In this document: piece after piece, positions 11,406 through 20,502 of the stretch
How the letters are laid out: each line of letters starts with the position of its first letter
Numbering within the stretch: position 1 is the stretch's first letter
Origin: an uncultured Actinomycetes bacterium
GTDB taxonomy: Bacteria; Actinomycetota; Actinomycetes; Nanopelagicales; Nanopelagicaceae
NCBI GenBank assembly: GCA_937876245.1
Contig: CALEGP010000038.1
Coordinates: 62,001-126,000 of the forward strand
Reading direction: 5' to 3'
DNA length: 64,000 nucleotides
The notes under the pieces: generated by a model
Seen by the model: only the letters and a program-made list of their open reading frames with translations
Databases searched by the model: none
What the model was told of the DNA's origin: nothing
Translations under genes and position numbers: made by a program

Positions 11406-13280
11406 ATGCCTGCCATTAAGTTAGCCAATGCACCACAACCAGCTTCTACCAACCCAGCACAGATTCGAAATTTCGGAATCATCGCGCATATCGATCACGG
11501 TAAATCAACTCTTGCCGATCGGATGCTCGGAATAACTGAGGTTGTTGAGCAACGCAATATGCGCGCCCAATATTTAGATCGCATGGATATTGAACGCGAA
11601 CGTGGCATCACAATCAAAAGCCAAGCAGTTCGACTGCCATGGCGTTCTGGGATTGATGGCCAGGAATATATTCTCAATATGATTGACACCCCGGGTCACG
11701 TTGATTTTACCTACGAGGTTTCAAGATCGCTGGCAGCATGCGAGGGTGCAGTACTCCTCGTTGATTGCGCGCAAGGCATTGAGGCTCAAACTTTAGCTAA
11801 TTTGTATTTGGCAATGGAAAATAACTTAACAATTATCCCGGTACTAAATAAAATTGATTTGCCTGCTGCCCAGCCGGAGAAGTTCGCTGAAGAGCTGGCT
11901 AAATTAATCGGTTGCCAACCAGAAGATTGTTTGCGAGTCTCTGGTAAGACTGGTGAAGGCGTGAGTGAGCTATTAGATCAAATCGTTAAACAAATTCCGC
12001 CGCCAGTTGGTGATGCGAATGCGCCAGCTCGGGCACTTATTTTTGACTCGGTCTATGACACCTATCGTGGTGTAGTTACCTATGTTCGAGTCATTGATGG
12101 ACATTTAACCACCCGTGACCAGATTCAAATGTTTTCTACCGGAGTTCGCCATGAGATGCTTGAAGTCGGCGTTATTTCCCCCGAGCCGGTTGCCAGCAAG
12201 GGTTTAGGCGTCGGCGAAGTTGGTTATGTAATTACTGGCGTTAAAGATGTTCGCCAATCAAGAGTTGGTGACACGATTACCACTTATCACAACCCCACCA
12301 AAGTTGCCCTTGCCGGATACAAAGATCCGAAACCAATGGTCTTCTCTGGCTTGTTTCCTTTAGATGGCGCCGATTATCCATTGCTCCGTGAAGCTCTAGA
12401 TAAATTGCAATTAAATGATGCGGCCCTAGTATATGAACCAGAAACTTCTGCGGCCCTGGGGTTTGGCTTTCGTTGCGGATTCCTTGGACTTTTGCATATG
12501 GAAATTGTTCGTGAACGACTTGAACGAGAAGCTGGGCTTTCGCTAATCTCAACGGCGCCAAGTGTGGTGTATCGAGTAGTCCGCGGGGATGGCAAAGAAC
12601 TTATCGTTACCAATCCTTCGGAATTTCCTGGTGACAAAATTGAAGCAGTATTCGAGCCGATAGTCAGGGCAACAGTTCTCGCCCCTGCTGAATTCATTGG
12701 TTCAATAATGGAACTTTGTCAGGAGCGGCGCGGAAACTTACTGGGCATGGAGTACCTCTCGGAGGATCGCGTTGAAATTCGCTATACGCTTCCACTTGCC
12801 GAAATTGTCTTTGATTTTTTTGACCAACTTAAATCTAAAACCAAGGGATATGCATCGTTAGATTATGAGCCAATTGGTGAAGAAGAAGGCGACCTTGTAA
12901 AGGTCGATATTTTATTGCAGAGCGAGGGAGTCGATGCCTTTAGCGCGATAGTGCACAGAGATAAGGCATACGCTTACGGCGTAATGATGACATCCAAGCT
13001 TCGAGAATTGATTCCCAGACAACAGTTCGAAGTTCCGATTCAGGCGGCAATCGGCTCCCGAATTATTGCCCGCGAGAGTATTCGCGCAATTCGCAAGGAC
13101 GTTCTTGCAAAATGCTATGGTGGCGATATTTCGCGAAAGCGCAAACTTCTAGAAAAGCAAAAGGAAGGCAAGAAGCGCATGAAGATGGTTGGTCGTGTCG
13201 AAGTTCCGCAAGAGGCATTTATTGCCGCGCTTACAACTGATGCTGATATCGATAAGGCAAAGGCTAAGGCCAAGGGTTAA
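11406..13280 (+). CDS. lepA: elongation factor 4 (LepA)
   Basis: A translational GTPase that back-translocates or helps maturation of stalled ribosomes. The 624-residue protein has the G1 motif [17 protein letters not shown] (switch I), DTPGHVDF (G3) and NKIDLP (G4), then the EF-G-like domains II, III and V. The LepA-specific C-terminal domain follows ([19 protein letters not shown] and [14 protein letters not shown]). GGGAG upstream is a clear ribosome site. It lies between rpsT and hemW, as in most actinobacteria. Confidence 0.97.
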   Translation: MPAIKLANAPQPASTNPAQIRNFGIIAHIDHGKSTLADRMLGITEVVEQRNMRAQYLDRMDIERERGITIKSQAVRLPWRSGIDGQEYILNMIDTPGHVDFTYEVSRSLAACEGAVLLVDCAQGIEAQTLANLYLAMENNLTIIPVLNKIDLPAAQPEKFAEELAKLIGCQPEDCLRVSGKTGEGVSELLDQIVKQIPPPVGDANAPARALIFDSVYDTYRGVVTYVRVIDGHLTTRDQIQMFSTGVRHEMLEVGVISPEPVASKGLGVGEVGYVITGVKDVRQSRVGDTITTYHNPTKVALAGYKDPKPMVFSGLFPLDGADYPLLREALDKLQLNDAALVYEPETSAALGFGFRCGFLGLLHMEIVRERLEREAGLSLISTAPSVVYRVVRGDGKELIVTNPSEFPGDKIEAVFEPIVRATVLAPAEFIGSIMELCQERRGNLLGMEYLSEDRVEIRYTLPLAEIVFDFFDQLKSKTKGYASLDYEPIGEEEGDLVKVDILLQSEGVDAFSAIVHRDKAYAYGVMMTSKLRELIPRQQFEVPIQAAIGSRIIARESIRAIRKDVLAKCYGGDISRKRKLLEKQKEGKKRMKMVGRVEVPQEAFIAALTTDADIDKAKAKAKG

Positions 13281-13286
13281 ATTCCC

Positions 13287-14438
13287 ATGACTCGGCCACT
13301 CTCGTTCTATATTCATATCCCATATTGCCTAAAGCGATGCGGTTACTGTGATTTCAATACCTATACGCCCGGTGAACTAAAGGCTGGCAGTGACATCGCG
13401 CAGGTTTCTAACGGTTACATAGATCTGCTGATCGCAGAGAGCAAAGTTGCCCGTTCTGAAATAGATTCGAACTCACCTATTCCAACGATATTTTTTGGTG
13501 GTGGAACTCCGACTTTGATGGAGCCGGCTGATTTGGGACGAGTTCTTAATTCGCTAGAGTCTGATTTTGGATTTGCCGAAGATATTGAAATTACGATTGA
13601 GGCCAACCCCGATACTGTTTCCAAAGCGAAATTGGCTGCGCTTGTAGCCGCCGGAATAAATAGAGTTTCTTTTGGAATGCAATCGGCTGCTCCCCATGTT
13701 TTGGCGGTTCTGGACAGGACTCACAGCCCAGAAAATGTCACTAAGGCCACAAATTGGGCGCATGAAGTGGGGTTTGAGCAAATTAGCGTTGACTTAATTT
13801 ATGGAACGCCATCCGAATCAATTTCAGACTGGGAACAAACAATTGATTCTGCATTGGAACTGCCGATCAATCATATTTCGGCATATGCATTGATAGTCGA
13901 ATCTGGAACCAAACTTGCCGCTCAAGTTAAGCGCGGGGAGATCCTAATTCCGGATGATGATCAAACGGCTGATAAGTATTTACTCGCTGATGAAAAATTT
14001 TCGAAGGCTGGACTAAATTGGTACGAACTTTCAAATTGGGCCAAGGGGGGCGGGGAGTGCAGGCACAACATTGCATATTGGAAAGGTGAAAATTGGTGGG
14101 GGCTTGGCCCCGGAGCTCATTCTCACATCGATGGAAAAAGATTTTGGAATGTTAAACATCCAAACGCCTATCGGGAGCGGATTGCTGGAAATATTTCTCC
14201 GATAATGGAGAGTGAAATACTCACCGATATACAGAAAGAGAGCGAGAGAGTGATGCTTGAAATTCGCTTAAAATATGGGATCTCAAAGAGTTCGCTCTCT
14301 GCCGAAAGTATTTCGAATCTGACCAGTTATGTGGCAGGAGGCCAGATCTCGCAAGATTTATGGAGCGCAGGAAGAGTGGCTCTGACCCTTTCTGGGCGCT
14401 TAATGGCCGATCGAATCGTGCGCGAAATATTGTTGTAG
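13287..14438 (+). CDS. hemW: HemW-type radical SAM protein (heme chaperone)
   Basis: A radical SAM enzyme of the coproporphyrinogen-dehydrogenase-like family; HemW proteins bind heme and transfer it to target proteins rather than oxidise coproporphyrinogen. The 383-residue protein shows the CxxxCxxC cluster motif at C14, C18 and C21, the GGGTPT motif, IEANPDTVS, RVSFGMQS and the C-terminal HemW region with CRHNIAYWKGENWWGLGPGAHS. It starts 6 nt after lepA, the usual lepA-hemW-hrcA order. Confidence 0.93.
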   Translation: MTRPLSFYIHIPYCLKRCGYCDFNTYTPGELKAGSDIAQVSNGYIDLLIAESKVARSEIDSNSPIPTIFFGGGTPTLMEPADLGRVLNSLESDFGFAEDIEITIEANPDTVSKAKLAALVAAGINRVSFGMQSAAPHVLAVLDRTHSPENVTKATNWAHEVGFEQISVDLIYGTPSESISDWEQTIDSALELPINHISAYALIVESGTKLAAQVKRGEILIPDDDQTADKYLLADEKFSKAGLNWYELSNWAKGGGECRHNIAYWKGENWWGLGPGAHSHIDGKRFWNVKHPNAYRERIAGNISPIMESEILTDIQKESERVMLEIRLKYGISKSSLSAESISNLTSYVAGGQISQDLWSAGRVALTLSGRLMADRIVREILL

Positions 14439-14444
14439 TAGCGT
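14439..14444 (+). promoter_or_regulatory. -10 box for leaderless DoxX-like transcript
   Basis: TAGCGT directly after the hemW stop codon, with 6 nt to the ATG at 14451. Confidence 0.45.
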
Positions 14445-14450
14445 TTAGCC

Positions 14451-14795
14451 ATGCAATTAACTCACAACATCCTTCTCGGGTTATTGGCCGTTCTATTCTT
14501 GGTATCTGGCGCTATGAAGCTGAGTGGAAATCCCAAGGGGCTTACCGGGCTGCGCGAGATAAGCCTTGGTAATCGCAGCGCTCGTTTTTTGGGGCTAATT
14601 GAGGCAGTTTCGGCAATCGGCCTAATTTATGCCATTAGATATCCCGAAGAGTTAACCGGCTGGTTAGCGATCCTCATCCTCTGGATCGAAATGGGCTCCT
14701 TAGTTTATGCTCATTCTCGAGCTAATAAAATGAGAAGTTCGGCCCCTGTGCTTGTTCTACTAATTCTACTTTCCATTGTGCTTGTAATTGCGTAA
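14451..14795 (+). CDS. DoxX-like four-helix membrane protein
   Basis: A 114-residue membrane protein with about four hydrophobic helices (ILLGLLAVLFLVSGAMKL, FLGLIEAVSAIGLIYAI, LTGWLAILILWIEMGSLVYA, VLVLLILLSIVLVIA). The pattern FLVSGAMKLSG with G...GLIEAVSAIGLI resembles the DoxX/SURF4-like family, whose biochemical role is generally unknown. It sits between hemW and hrcA, where actinobacteria sometimes carry a short membrane protein. It may be in the stress operon only by location. Family assignment is from pattern memory. Confidence 0.6.
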   Translation: MQLTHNILLGLLAVLFLVSGAMKLSGNPKGLTGLREISLGNRSARFLGLIEAVSAIGLIYAIRYPEELTGWLAILILWIEMGSLVYAHSRANKMRSSAPVLVLLILLSIVLVIA

Positions 14796-14807
14796 CTAGG
14801 AACCAAT

Positions 14808-15524
14808 ATGCAGAGCCGTCAATTAGAAATTCTCCGCGCCATTGTTGATGAATATGTCGCAACCGAAGAGCCAGTTGGTTCTAAAGTAATTGCCGAGCGA
14901 CATGGCCTTGGCGTTTCACCCGCCACAATTCGCAACGATATGGCGCTACTTGAGGAGGCAGGATTAATTACCCAGCCACATACCAGCGCTGGACGAATTC
15001 CAACAAATACGGGCTATCGATTATTCGTTGATAAGTTGGCCGAAATAAAGCCAATGTCAGCTGCGGAAAGACGAGCTGTAGAGAACTTCATGGCGGGCGC
15101 AGATGATCTGGATGAAGTATTAATTCGAACCGTAAAATTATTATCACAAATTACTAAGCAGGTAGCTGTAATCCAATACCCCTCAGAGGATAAAGTGGTT
15201 CTGGCTGGAACAGCGAATTTGGCACGATCAACCCAAGAAGTTTCGATTGCAATACACCCAATTTTAGAAGCGCTAGAGGAGCAAGTAGTATTGCTTCACT
15301 TACTTTCTGATGCCGGCACTTCGCTGCAAGTTAAGATCGGTGATGAACAGGATGAGAGCGCGCTTCGCACGACAAGTTTGGTCTCGATGAGTTATGGTGC
15401 AAGCGGTCAAAGTCATGGCGCACTTGGCATACTGGGGCCCACTCGAATGAATTACGCGAGTTCAATGACTGCGGTAAATACAGTAGCTAGGTACATCGGA
15501 AAGTTTTTGGGGGAAAAAGAATAG
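14808..15524 (+). CDS. hrcA: heat-inducible transcription repressor HrcA, internally shortened
   Basis: Represses chaperone genes by binding CIRCE operators. The N-terminal winged helix is complete (SRQLEILRAIVDEYV, GLGVSPATIRNDMALLEE, HTSAGRIPTNTGYRLFVD), and so is the C-terminal end (GTANLARS, ILEALEEQVVLLHLL, LGILGPTRMNYASSMTAV). The protein is only 238 residues against about 340 in relatives. The loss is internal: QVAVIQYPS runs straight into EDKVVLAGTANL near 15178-15200, so most of the first half of the GAF-like domain and the inserted dimerisation segment are missing. The frame is intact and the gene is adjacent to dnaJ, so it is probably functional in altered form. No CIRCE sequence is visible upstream. 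Confidence 0.9.
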   Translation: MQSRQLEILRAIVDEYVATEEPVGSKVIAERHGLGVSPATIRNDMALLEEAGLITQPHTSAGRIPTNTGYRLFVDKLAEIKPMSAAERRAVENFMAGADDLDEVLIRTVKLLSQITKQVAVIQYPSEDKVVLAGTANLARSTQEVSIAIHPILEALEEQVVLLHLLSDAGTSLQVKIGDEQDESALRTTSLVSMSYGASGQSHGALGILGPTRMNYASSMTAVNTVARYIGKFLGEKE

Positions 15525-16646
15525 ATGACTGATTATTATGGAATTCTTGGTGTCGATCGAGATACATCTTTTGATGAGATTAAAAAGGTTTATCGAAAAC
15601 TCGCCAGGGAATTTCATCCTGATGTAAATCCTGACCCAAAAGCCTCTGACAAGTTCAAAGAGATTACTACTGCTTATGAAATTTTGAGCGATCCAGAGAA
15701 ACGCCAGCGATATGACCTGGGTGGCGATCCGTTTTCACAATTTAGTGGCGGGCAGAATTTTGGCTTTGGTGACATTATGGATGCATTTTTCGGGGGCGGG
15801 GGTGGCAATCGCGGACCTCGAGCGCGAATGCGTGCCGGGCAAGATGCACTGATAAGAGTCGAATTAGATCTTGCTGAGGCTTGTTTTGGAGCCGAACGTG
15901 AACTTAATTTGGAGACAGCCGTTGCTTGCGAAAAATGTTCCGGTTCGGGCTGCGCCCCGGGTACAAAGCCAAATGTTTGTGCCATTTGTAAAGGCCGTGG
16001 CGAAACCCAGCAAGTGACTCGTTCAATCATTGGTCAAGTTATGACGAGCAGGCCATGCGCGGCCTGCCAAGGTTATGGTTCTGTTATCTCCGATGCGTGC
16101 AATGAATGTGCTGGCGATGGTCGGGTTCGTTCACGAAAGTCAATTCCGATAAAAATTCCAGCTGGCGTAGAAACCGGAAATCGAATTCAGATGAGTGGCG
16201 CCGGGGAAGTGGGACCGGGCGGCGGACCAGCTGGAGATATATATGTGGAAATCGTTGAATTGCCGCATGATTTTCTAGTTCGCGACGGAAATGATCTTCA
16301 TATTTCGATTGTGATCCCAATGACTTCTGCGGCGCTTGGCACGAAAGTTAGCGTTGAAACTTTAGATGGTTCTCGAGAGGTAGCGATTAAGTCTGGTTTC
16401 ATAAGTGGCGAGACAATTATCTTAAAAGATCTGGGGATGAATAAGTTGCGTGGGCATGGCCGTGGCAATTTAATCGTTCATGTCGAAGTTACCACTCCAA
16501 ATAAATTGAACAAGGAGCAGGAAGAGCTCTTGAAATCATTGGCGAAATCTCGCGGCGAAAGTCAGGATGATGTGGAAATTCATCACCGGGGAGGCGCACA
16601 CAGTTCTGGCTTCTTTGGTCGATTTAGAGATGCGTTTAATCGATAA
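15525..16646 (+). CDS. dnaJ: chaperone protein DnaJ
   Basis: Co-chaperone that stimulates the DnaK ATPase and delivers substrates. The J domain has HPD at residues 31-33, followed by a glycine/phenylalanine-rich stretch. The zinc-binding region contains four CxxCxG-type motifs (CEKCSGSGC, CAICKGRG, CAACQGYG, CNECAGDG), and the C-terminal substrate-binding domains complete the 373 residues. It begins on the base after the hrcA stop and ends one base before rsmE, so the three are surely cotranscribed. By position it is the DnaJ2 type of actinobacteria. Confidence 0.96.
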   Translation: MTDYYGILGVDRDTSFDEIKKVYRKLAREFHPDVNPDPKASDKFKEITTAYEILSDPEKRQRYDLGGDPFSQFSGGQNFGFGDIMDAFFGGGGGNRGPRARMRAGQDALIRVELDLAEACFGAERELNLETAVACEKCSGSGCAPGTKPNVCAICKGRGETQQVTRSIIGQVMTSRPCAACQGYGSVISDACNECAGDGRVRSRKSIPIKIPAGVETGNRIQMSGAGEVGPGGGPAGDIYVEIVELPHDFLVRDGNDLHISIVIPMTSAALGTKVSVETLDGSREVAIKSGFISGETIILKDLGMNKLRGHGRGNLIVHVEVTTPNKLNKEQEELLKSLAKSRGESQDDVEIHHRGGAHSSGFFGRFRDAFNR

Positions 16647-17369
16647 ATGCTAACTCTGTTCTTTGTCTCGCAACTTTCTGGCGCAGAAGAAATAGAAATA
16701 ACTGGAGACCAAGCCCACCACGCCATAAAGGTCCTTCGAATGAAATTAGATGAAGCAGTTCTCATCTCTGATGGCAACGGCAGTTGGGTTAAGGCCCGAG
16801 TCAGCAGAATCGAAAAGAATTCATTTCTTTCCCAGGTGCAGGAGCGGGGTATTTCACAGAGCAAATATCCAAAGCTGACCGTAATTCAAGGACTGCCTAA
16901 ATCGGATCGCGTTAAAGAGGCGATCGAAATAATGGTCGAGTCTGGTGTCGACACGATAGTCGCGTGGGAAGCCGAGCGCAGTATCGCAAAATGGAATAAG
17001 GATTTGAAAAATAAATGGGAAGTAGCCGCCCTCGCCGCAGCCAAGCAATCGCGAAGATTTACTATTCCGAAAATTATTGACGGGCGCTCCTTGTCACAAT
17101 TATTACAACAGCAAGGTGATAAGCACGCTTTAATTGTTATGCACGAATCGGGCGAGAAGAAACTATCAAGTGTTGTGAGCCAAGATATGTCAGAATTGAC
17201 AGAAATCACTATCGTTATTGGACCGGAGGGCGGATTGAGTGAGAGCGAATTAGTGCAATTAGCAGGCGCAGGTGGCGAGATTGTTTGCCTCGGGCCGGAA
17301 GTTTTTCGGAGCGCACACGCTGGCGGTGCCGCTCTTTCGGCAATTTCTGCTTTGATTGGGAGATGGTGA
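16647..17369 (+). CDS. rsmE: 16S rRNA m3U1498 methyltransferase RsmE
   Basis: A SPOUT-class methyltransferase that modifies U1498 of 16S rRNA. The 240-residue protein has the N-terminal PUA-like region (GDQAHHAIKVLRMK) and the trefoil-knot AdoMet site (VIGPEGGLSESEL, VCLGPEVFRSAHAGGAAL). The ATG immediately follows the dnaJ stop codon, the standard dnaJ-rsmE arrangement. No unusual features. Confidence 0.95.
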   Translation: MLTLFFVSQLSGAEEIEITGDQAHHAIKVLRMKLDEAVLISDGNGSWVKARVSRIEKNSFLSQVQERGISQSKYPKLTVIQGLPKSDRVKEAIEIMVESGVDTIVAWEAERSIAKWNKDLKNKWEVAALAAAKQSRRFTIPKIIDGRSLSQLLQQQGDKHALIVMHESGEKKLSSVVSQDMSELTEITIVIGPEGGLSESELVQLAGAGGEIVCLGPEVFRSAHAGGAALSAISALIGRW

Positions 17370-17376
17370 TTAGGAA

Positions 17377-17712
17377 ATGAATTGTTTATTTTGCAAGATG
17401 GCTTCAGGTGAAATACCTGTTGAATTCATTTATGAGTCGGAGGCGATCTTTGCGATTAAGGATATTTCTCCGCAAGCTCCGGTCCATGCCTTAATTATTC
17501 CGAAGTCACATTTCGAAAATGGTGTAGAGGTCGCAAGGCAAGCCCCTGAGGTGCTTGCAGAAATGTTCGAAGTGGCATCGAAGATTGCTAATGAAAGTGG
17601 CTTGGATGGATTTAGATCGTTATTCAATACCGGCGCCAGTGCTGGACAGAGCGTGTTTCACGCTCATCTTCACCTCTTGGGTGGCCGGCCATTGGCTTGG
17701 CCGCCCGGTTAA
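17377..17712 (+). CDS. HIT family nucleotide-binding protein (Hint type)
   Basis: A 111-residue histidine-triad protein, probably a purine nucleoside phosphoramidase. It begins MNCLFCKMASGEIPVEFIYES, has the helix-strand core with HALIIPKSH, and ends with the triad HAHLHLLGGRPL. A ribosome site AGGAA lies close to the ATG. It falls between rsmE and phoH, where actinobacteria usually have it. The physiological substrate is unknown. Confidence 0.92.
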   Translation: MNCLFCKMASGEIPVEFIYESEAIFAIKDISPQAPVHALIIPKSHFENGVEVARQAPEVLAEMFEVASKIANESGLDGFRSLFNTGASAGQSVFHAHLHLLGGRPLAWPPG

Positions 17713-17729
17713 AAGTAAGATTTAACCTA

Positions 17730-18737
17730 ATGGAAAAAGCACTTATTACGGTCCCGACCGCAATTCCTATGGTCGCACTTTTAGGTCCGCATGATTCACA
17801 TTTGAGAATTTTTGAAACTACCTTTTCGAATATTTCTATCACTGTGCGTGGGAATGAGATATTTGCTAAGGGTGATTTAGCTGAGATTTCTAAGTTTGAA
17901 GCGCTGATAATTGAATTACTAGTTTTAATTCGTGCTGGTCAGGATCTTAGCGATGATGCCATTTTACGTTCAGTCACGATGATAACTAGCGATCCAGTAG
18001 ATCATCCGGCGGAAGTTCTATCACTAAATATTCTGAGTAATCGTGGGAAAACTATTCGACCTAAGACAGCCAATCAGAAGAGGTATGTTGAGGCGATCGA
18101 TGAAAATACGATCACCTTCGGGGTAGGGCCAGCTGGTACCGGAAAAACCTATTTAGCAATGGCTAAAGCCATTCAAGCACTGCAGAGTAAACAAGTTAAT
18201 AGAATTATTCTTACTCGCCCTGCAGTCGAGGCTGGAGAGCGCCTAGGTTTCCTGCCAGGAACTCTGCAAGAGAAAATTGACCCTTATCTTCGCCCACTTT
18301 TCGATGCTCTTCACGACATGATCGATCAGGAATCCATTCCTCGATTGATGCAAAGTGGAATTATTGAGATTGCTCCACTGGCATATATGCGGGGCCGAAC
18401 CTTAAATGACGCCTTCATTATCTTGGATGAAGCACAAAATACTTCAGCAGAGCAGATGAAGATGTTCTTAACTCGCCTTGGATTTGGTTCAAAAATGGTA
18501 ATTACGGGCGACACAACACAAGTTGATTTGCCGCATGGTTCACAGTCGGGGCTAAAAATTGTTCATGAAATTTTGGACGGTGTCGACGATATCTCCTTCA
18601 TACTCCTGGAGTCTGAAGATGTGGTTCGAAATCGTTTGGTCGGTGAAATCGTGAATGCCTACGGCCGATTCGATGAAGGTAAAATTACGGCAGCGACGAT
18701 TGCGCGTTCGATTCGCTCTGGAAGCGGTGATCGTTAA
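17730..18737 (+). CDS. phoH: PhoH family ATPase
   Basis: A cytoplasmic ATPase of the PhoH family, linked to RNA metabolism and ribosome maturation because it is almost always next to ybeY. The 335-residue protein has a KH-like N-terminal part, Walker A GPAGTGKT at about residue 133, AVEAGERLGFLPG, Walker B FIILDEAQN and MVITGDTTQVDLP. ATG at 17730 is chosen; an upstream TTG frame would overlap the HIT gene. A TAAGAT box 8 nt upstream is close to, but not within, the leaderless spacing seen elsewhere. Confidence 0.94.
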   Translation: MEKALITVPTAIPMVALLGPHDSHLRIFETTFSNISITVRGNEIFAKGDLAEISKFEALIIELLVLIRAGQDLSDDAILRSVTMITSDPVDHPAEVLSLNILSNRGKTIRPKTANQKRYVEAIDENTITFGVGPAGTGKTYLAMAKAIQALQSKQVNRIILTRPAVEAGERLGFLPGTLQEKIDPYLRPLFDALHDMIDQESIPRLMQSGIIEIAPLAYMRGRTLNDAFIILDEAQNTSAEQMKMFLTRLGFGSKMVITGDTTQVDLPHGSQSGLKIVHEILDGVDDISFILLESEDVVRNRLVGEIVNAYGRFDEGKITAATIARSIRSGSGDR

Positions 18738-18742
18738 TTCCT

Positions 18743-19180
18743 ATGGGAATAGAGATTGCAAATAACAGCGGCATTGGCTGTGATGAGGATCAAATTGTGA
18801 GCGTCGCGCAATTTACCTTGCAAAAAATGGGAATTCATCCAGACTCTGATTTGGGAATAACCCTGGTAGATGAAGAGGAAATTACTAAATTACATATTCA
18901 GTGGATGAGTCTGCCAGGGCCAACTGATGTTCTTTCATTTCCCATGGATGAGATCAAGCCATTCTCTGCCAGTGATGGGCCGGGAATTATCGGGGACATC
19001 GTTCTGTGCCCACAATTTGCGGAAAAACAAGTTGTTAATAAATCGGTCGCCGAGGAGATAGCATTGTTAACAGTTCATGGCACTTTGCACTTATTAGGGT
19101 TCGATCATCAGGTACCAGAAGAGCGGAAAATTATGTTTGCACTGCAGGATGTAACTCTAGAAGAATGGCGATCGCAGTAA
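18743..19180 (+). CDS. ybeY: endoribonuclease YbeY (rRNA maturation)
   Basis: A zinc endoribonuclease needed for 3' processing of 16S rRNA and ribosome quality control. The 145-residue protein has the metal motif HGTLHLLGFDH at about residues 111-121, and PTDVLSFPMDE and GDIVLCP upstream of it. It starts 5 nt after phoH, and its stop touches the start of the CorC-like gene, giving the common phoH-ybeY-corC operon. Confidence 0.95.
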   Translation: MGIEIANNSGIGCDEDQIVSVAQFTLQKMGIHPDSDLGITLVDEEEITKLHIQWMSLPGPTDVLSFPMDEIKPFSASDGPGIIGDIVLCPQFAEKQVVNKSVAEEIALLTVHGTLHLLGFDHQVPEERKIMFALQDVTLEEWRSQ

Positions 19181-20164
19181 ATGAAAACCCTAAAGTTTCT
19201 CCTGGATGCGGCTATTTGGCTAGTGATCGGTTTTTATATTGGCCGTACTTTTGGAAAATCTCACAATCTAGACTTCACCAAAATTATTTCAATTATGCCT
19301 AAATCGTTTGTGGAAAGTTTGCGCAGCGTTGGATTCAAACTCAGGTCAGGACATTTTTCAAATGAGGAGGAATTGCGCGACGCGGTTGATCAGGCCAGTG
19401 AACGTGGATTGGTAGAAGAGTCAGAGCGGGAAATGATTCAATCTGTTTTTGAACTCGGCGATACCTTGGTTAGAGAATTAATGGTTCCGCGAACTGACAT
19501 GGTTTGGATTGAGGGAAATAAGACGCTTCGCCAAGGCCTCTCTCTCGCCCTTCGTTCTGGGTTTACTAGGATTCCTGTAATTGATGAGAATTTGGATAAT
19601 GTAGTAGGAATTGCTTATGTCAAGGATCTAGCAAAGCGCACACTTGAACGACATGAGACTGAACAAACCGAGACCGTTGCTGAACATCTTCGAAAAGCGA
19701 CTTTTGTTCCGGAAACCAAGACTGCGGCAGAACTATTAAAAGAGATGCAACGCGATCAAATACATATGGCTATTGTGATTGACGAATATGGCGGCACTGC
19801 AGGCTTGATAACTATCGAGGATATTTTGGAAGAGATAGTTGGTGAAATAGCTGACGAATATGATGACGATGAAGTTGAGATTGAGTGGTTATCTGATACA
19901 AAGGCTAGGGTTTCGGCGAGACTGCATATTGAAGATTTTGCTCAAGGCTTTAAGGTAGAGATTCCAGAACTCGAGCGGGAAGATGTCGACAGCATCGGGG
20001 GACTTCTTGCTAAAACTCTTGGTCGGGTACCAATTCCTGGAAGCACAATTATAATTGCGGGCGTTAAATTGACTGCAGAGCGACCGGTTGGACGTCGACA
20101 CAGAATCGCAACCGTACTTGCAGAACGTGTAATTGATGAACAGGAGTTGCTCGGTGAGCAATAA
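19181..20164 (+). CDS. corC: CorC/HlyC-type CBS-domain protein with a single N-terminal helix
   Basis: A 327-residue member of the CNNM/CorC/hemolysin C family, linked to magnesium homeostasis or efflux. It has a tandem CBS pair (ELMVPRTDMVWIEGNKTLRQGL... and FVPETKTAAELLKEMQ... DEYGGTAGLITIEDILEEIVGEI) and the C-terminal CorC transport-associated domain. Actinobacterial homologues usually begin with a DUF21 domain of three to four membrane helices. Here only one weak helix (LLDAAIWLVIGFYIGRTF) is present, so the channel-like domain is missing. It is better described as a membrane-tethered CorC. Confidence 0.88.
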   Translation: MKTLKFLLDAAIWLVIGFYIGRTFGKSHNLDFTKIISIMPKSFVESLRSVGFKLRSGHFSNEEELRDAVDQASERGLVEESEREMIQSVFELGDTLVRELMVPRTDMVWIEGNKTLRQGLSLALRSGFTRIPVIDENLDNVVGIAYVKDLAKRTLERHETEQTETVAEHLRKATFVPETKTAAELLKEMQRDQIHMAIVIDEYGGTAGLITIEDILEEIVGEIADEYDDDEVEIEWLSDTKARVSARLHIEDFAQGFKVEIPELEREDVDSIGGLLAKTLGRVPIPGSTIIIAGVKLTAERPVGRRHRIATVLAERVIDEQELLGEQ

Positions 20165-20474
20165 CCCTGAAGATTTGAAATTATTAACCCTAGCTAAGGC
20201 AACAATGGCTAGGAGTAATTCAAAATCAGCAGCAGCTCTGAGGGATAACACTGGCAGAACTTATGTAGCAATTCCAGTGAAAAGTGGAACTTTGGAAATC
20301 GATGCACTTCTTGCCGTTCTAGTCGTAGCAAAAGCCAGTCAGATTTCTGGAATTGAGGCAATTGTCATTGCGGGAGAGAGCGTCACTGCCGAAAGTTTAC
20401 AGGTCATTCGAAATGAAGATCCTAATTCCAGTATTTTCTTAATAAATGAGAGCGATCACTTAATTTCGCTTTGA
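20154..20474 (+). CDS. cytidine-deaminase-like fold protein without catalytic residues
   Basis: A 106-residue protein beginning MSNNPEDLKLLTLAKATM and containing RDNTGRTYVAIPVK, an arrangement like the first half of cytidine deaminases. The catalytic HAE and PCxxC motifs are absent and the protein contains no cysteine. From memory, a similar short protein lies between corC and era in mycobacteria (Rv2365c). Here corC is followed by this gene, but era is not next. GTG at 20154 overlaps corC by 11 nt. The role is unknown; it may be structural or regulatory. Confidence 0.7.
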   Translation: MSNNPEDLKLLTLAKATMARSNSKSAAALRDNTGRTYVAIPVKSGTLEIDALLAVLVVAKASQISGIEAIVIAGESVTAESLQVIRNEDPNSSIFLINESDHLISL

Positions 20475-20489
20475 ATTAGTACTTCAATG

Positions 20490-20495
20490 TAGAAT
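20490..20495 (+). promoter_or_regulatory. -10 box for leaderless FAH-family transcript
   Basis: TAGAAT, then 7 nt to the ATG at 20503, in the 28-nt gap after the deaminase-like gene. Confidence 0.5.
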
Positions 20496-20502
20496 CGCCA
20501 CC

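Noticed and set aside
14796-14807. CIRCE operator before hrcA
   Set aside because: The 12-nt gap has no TTAGCACTC-type sequence, nor does the upstream DoxX-like gene end.
14796-15524. hrcA as a frameshifted pseudogene
   Set aside because: A single open frame covers both conserved ends, with dnaJ starting on the next base; an in-frame internal deletion explains the length better.
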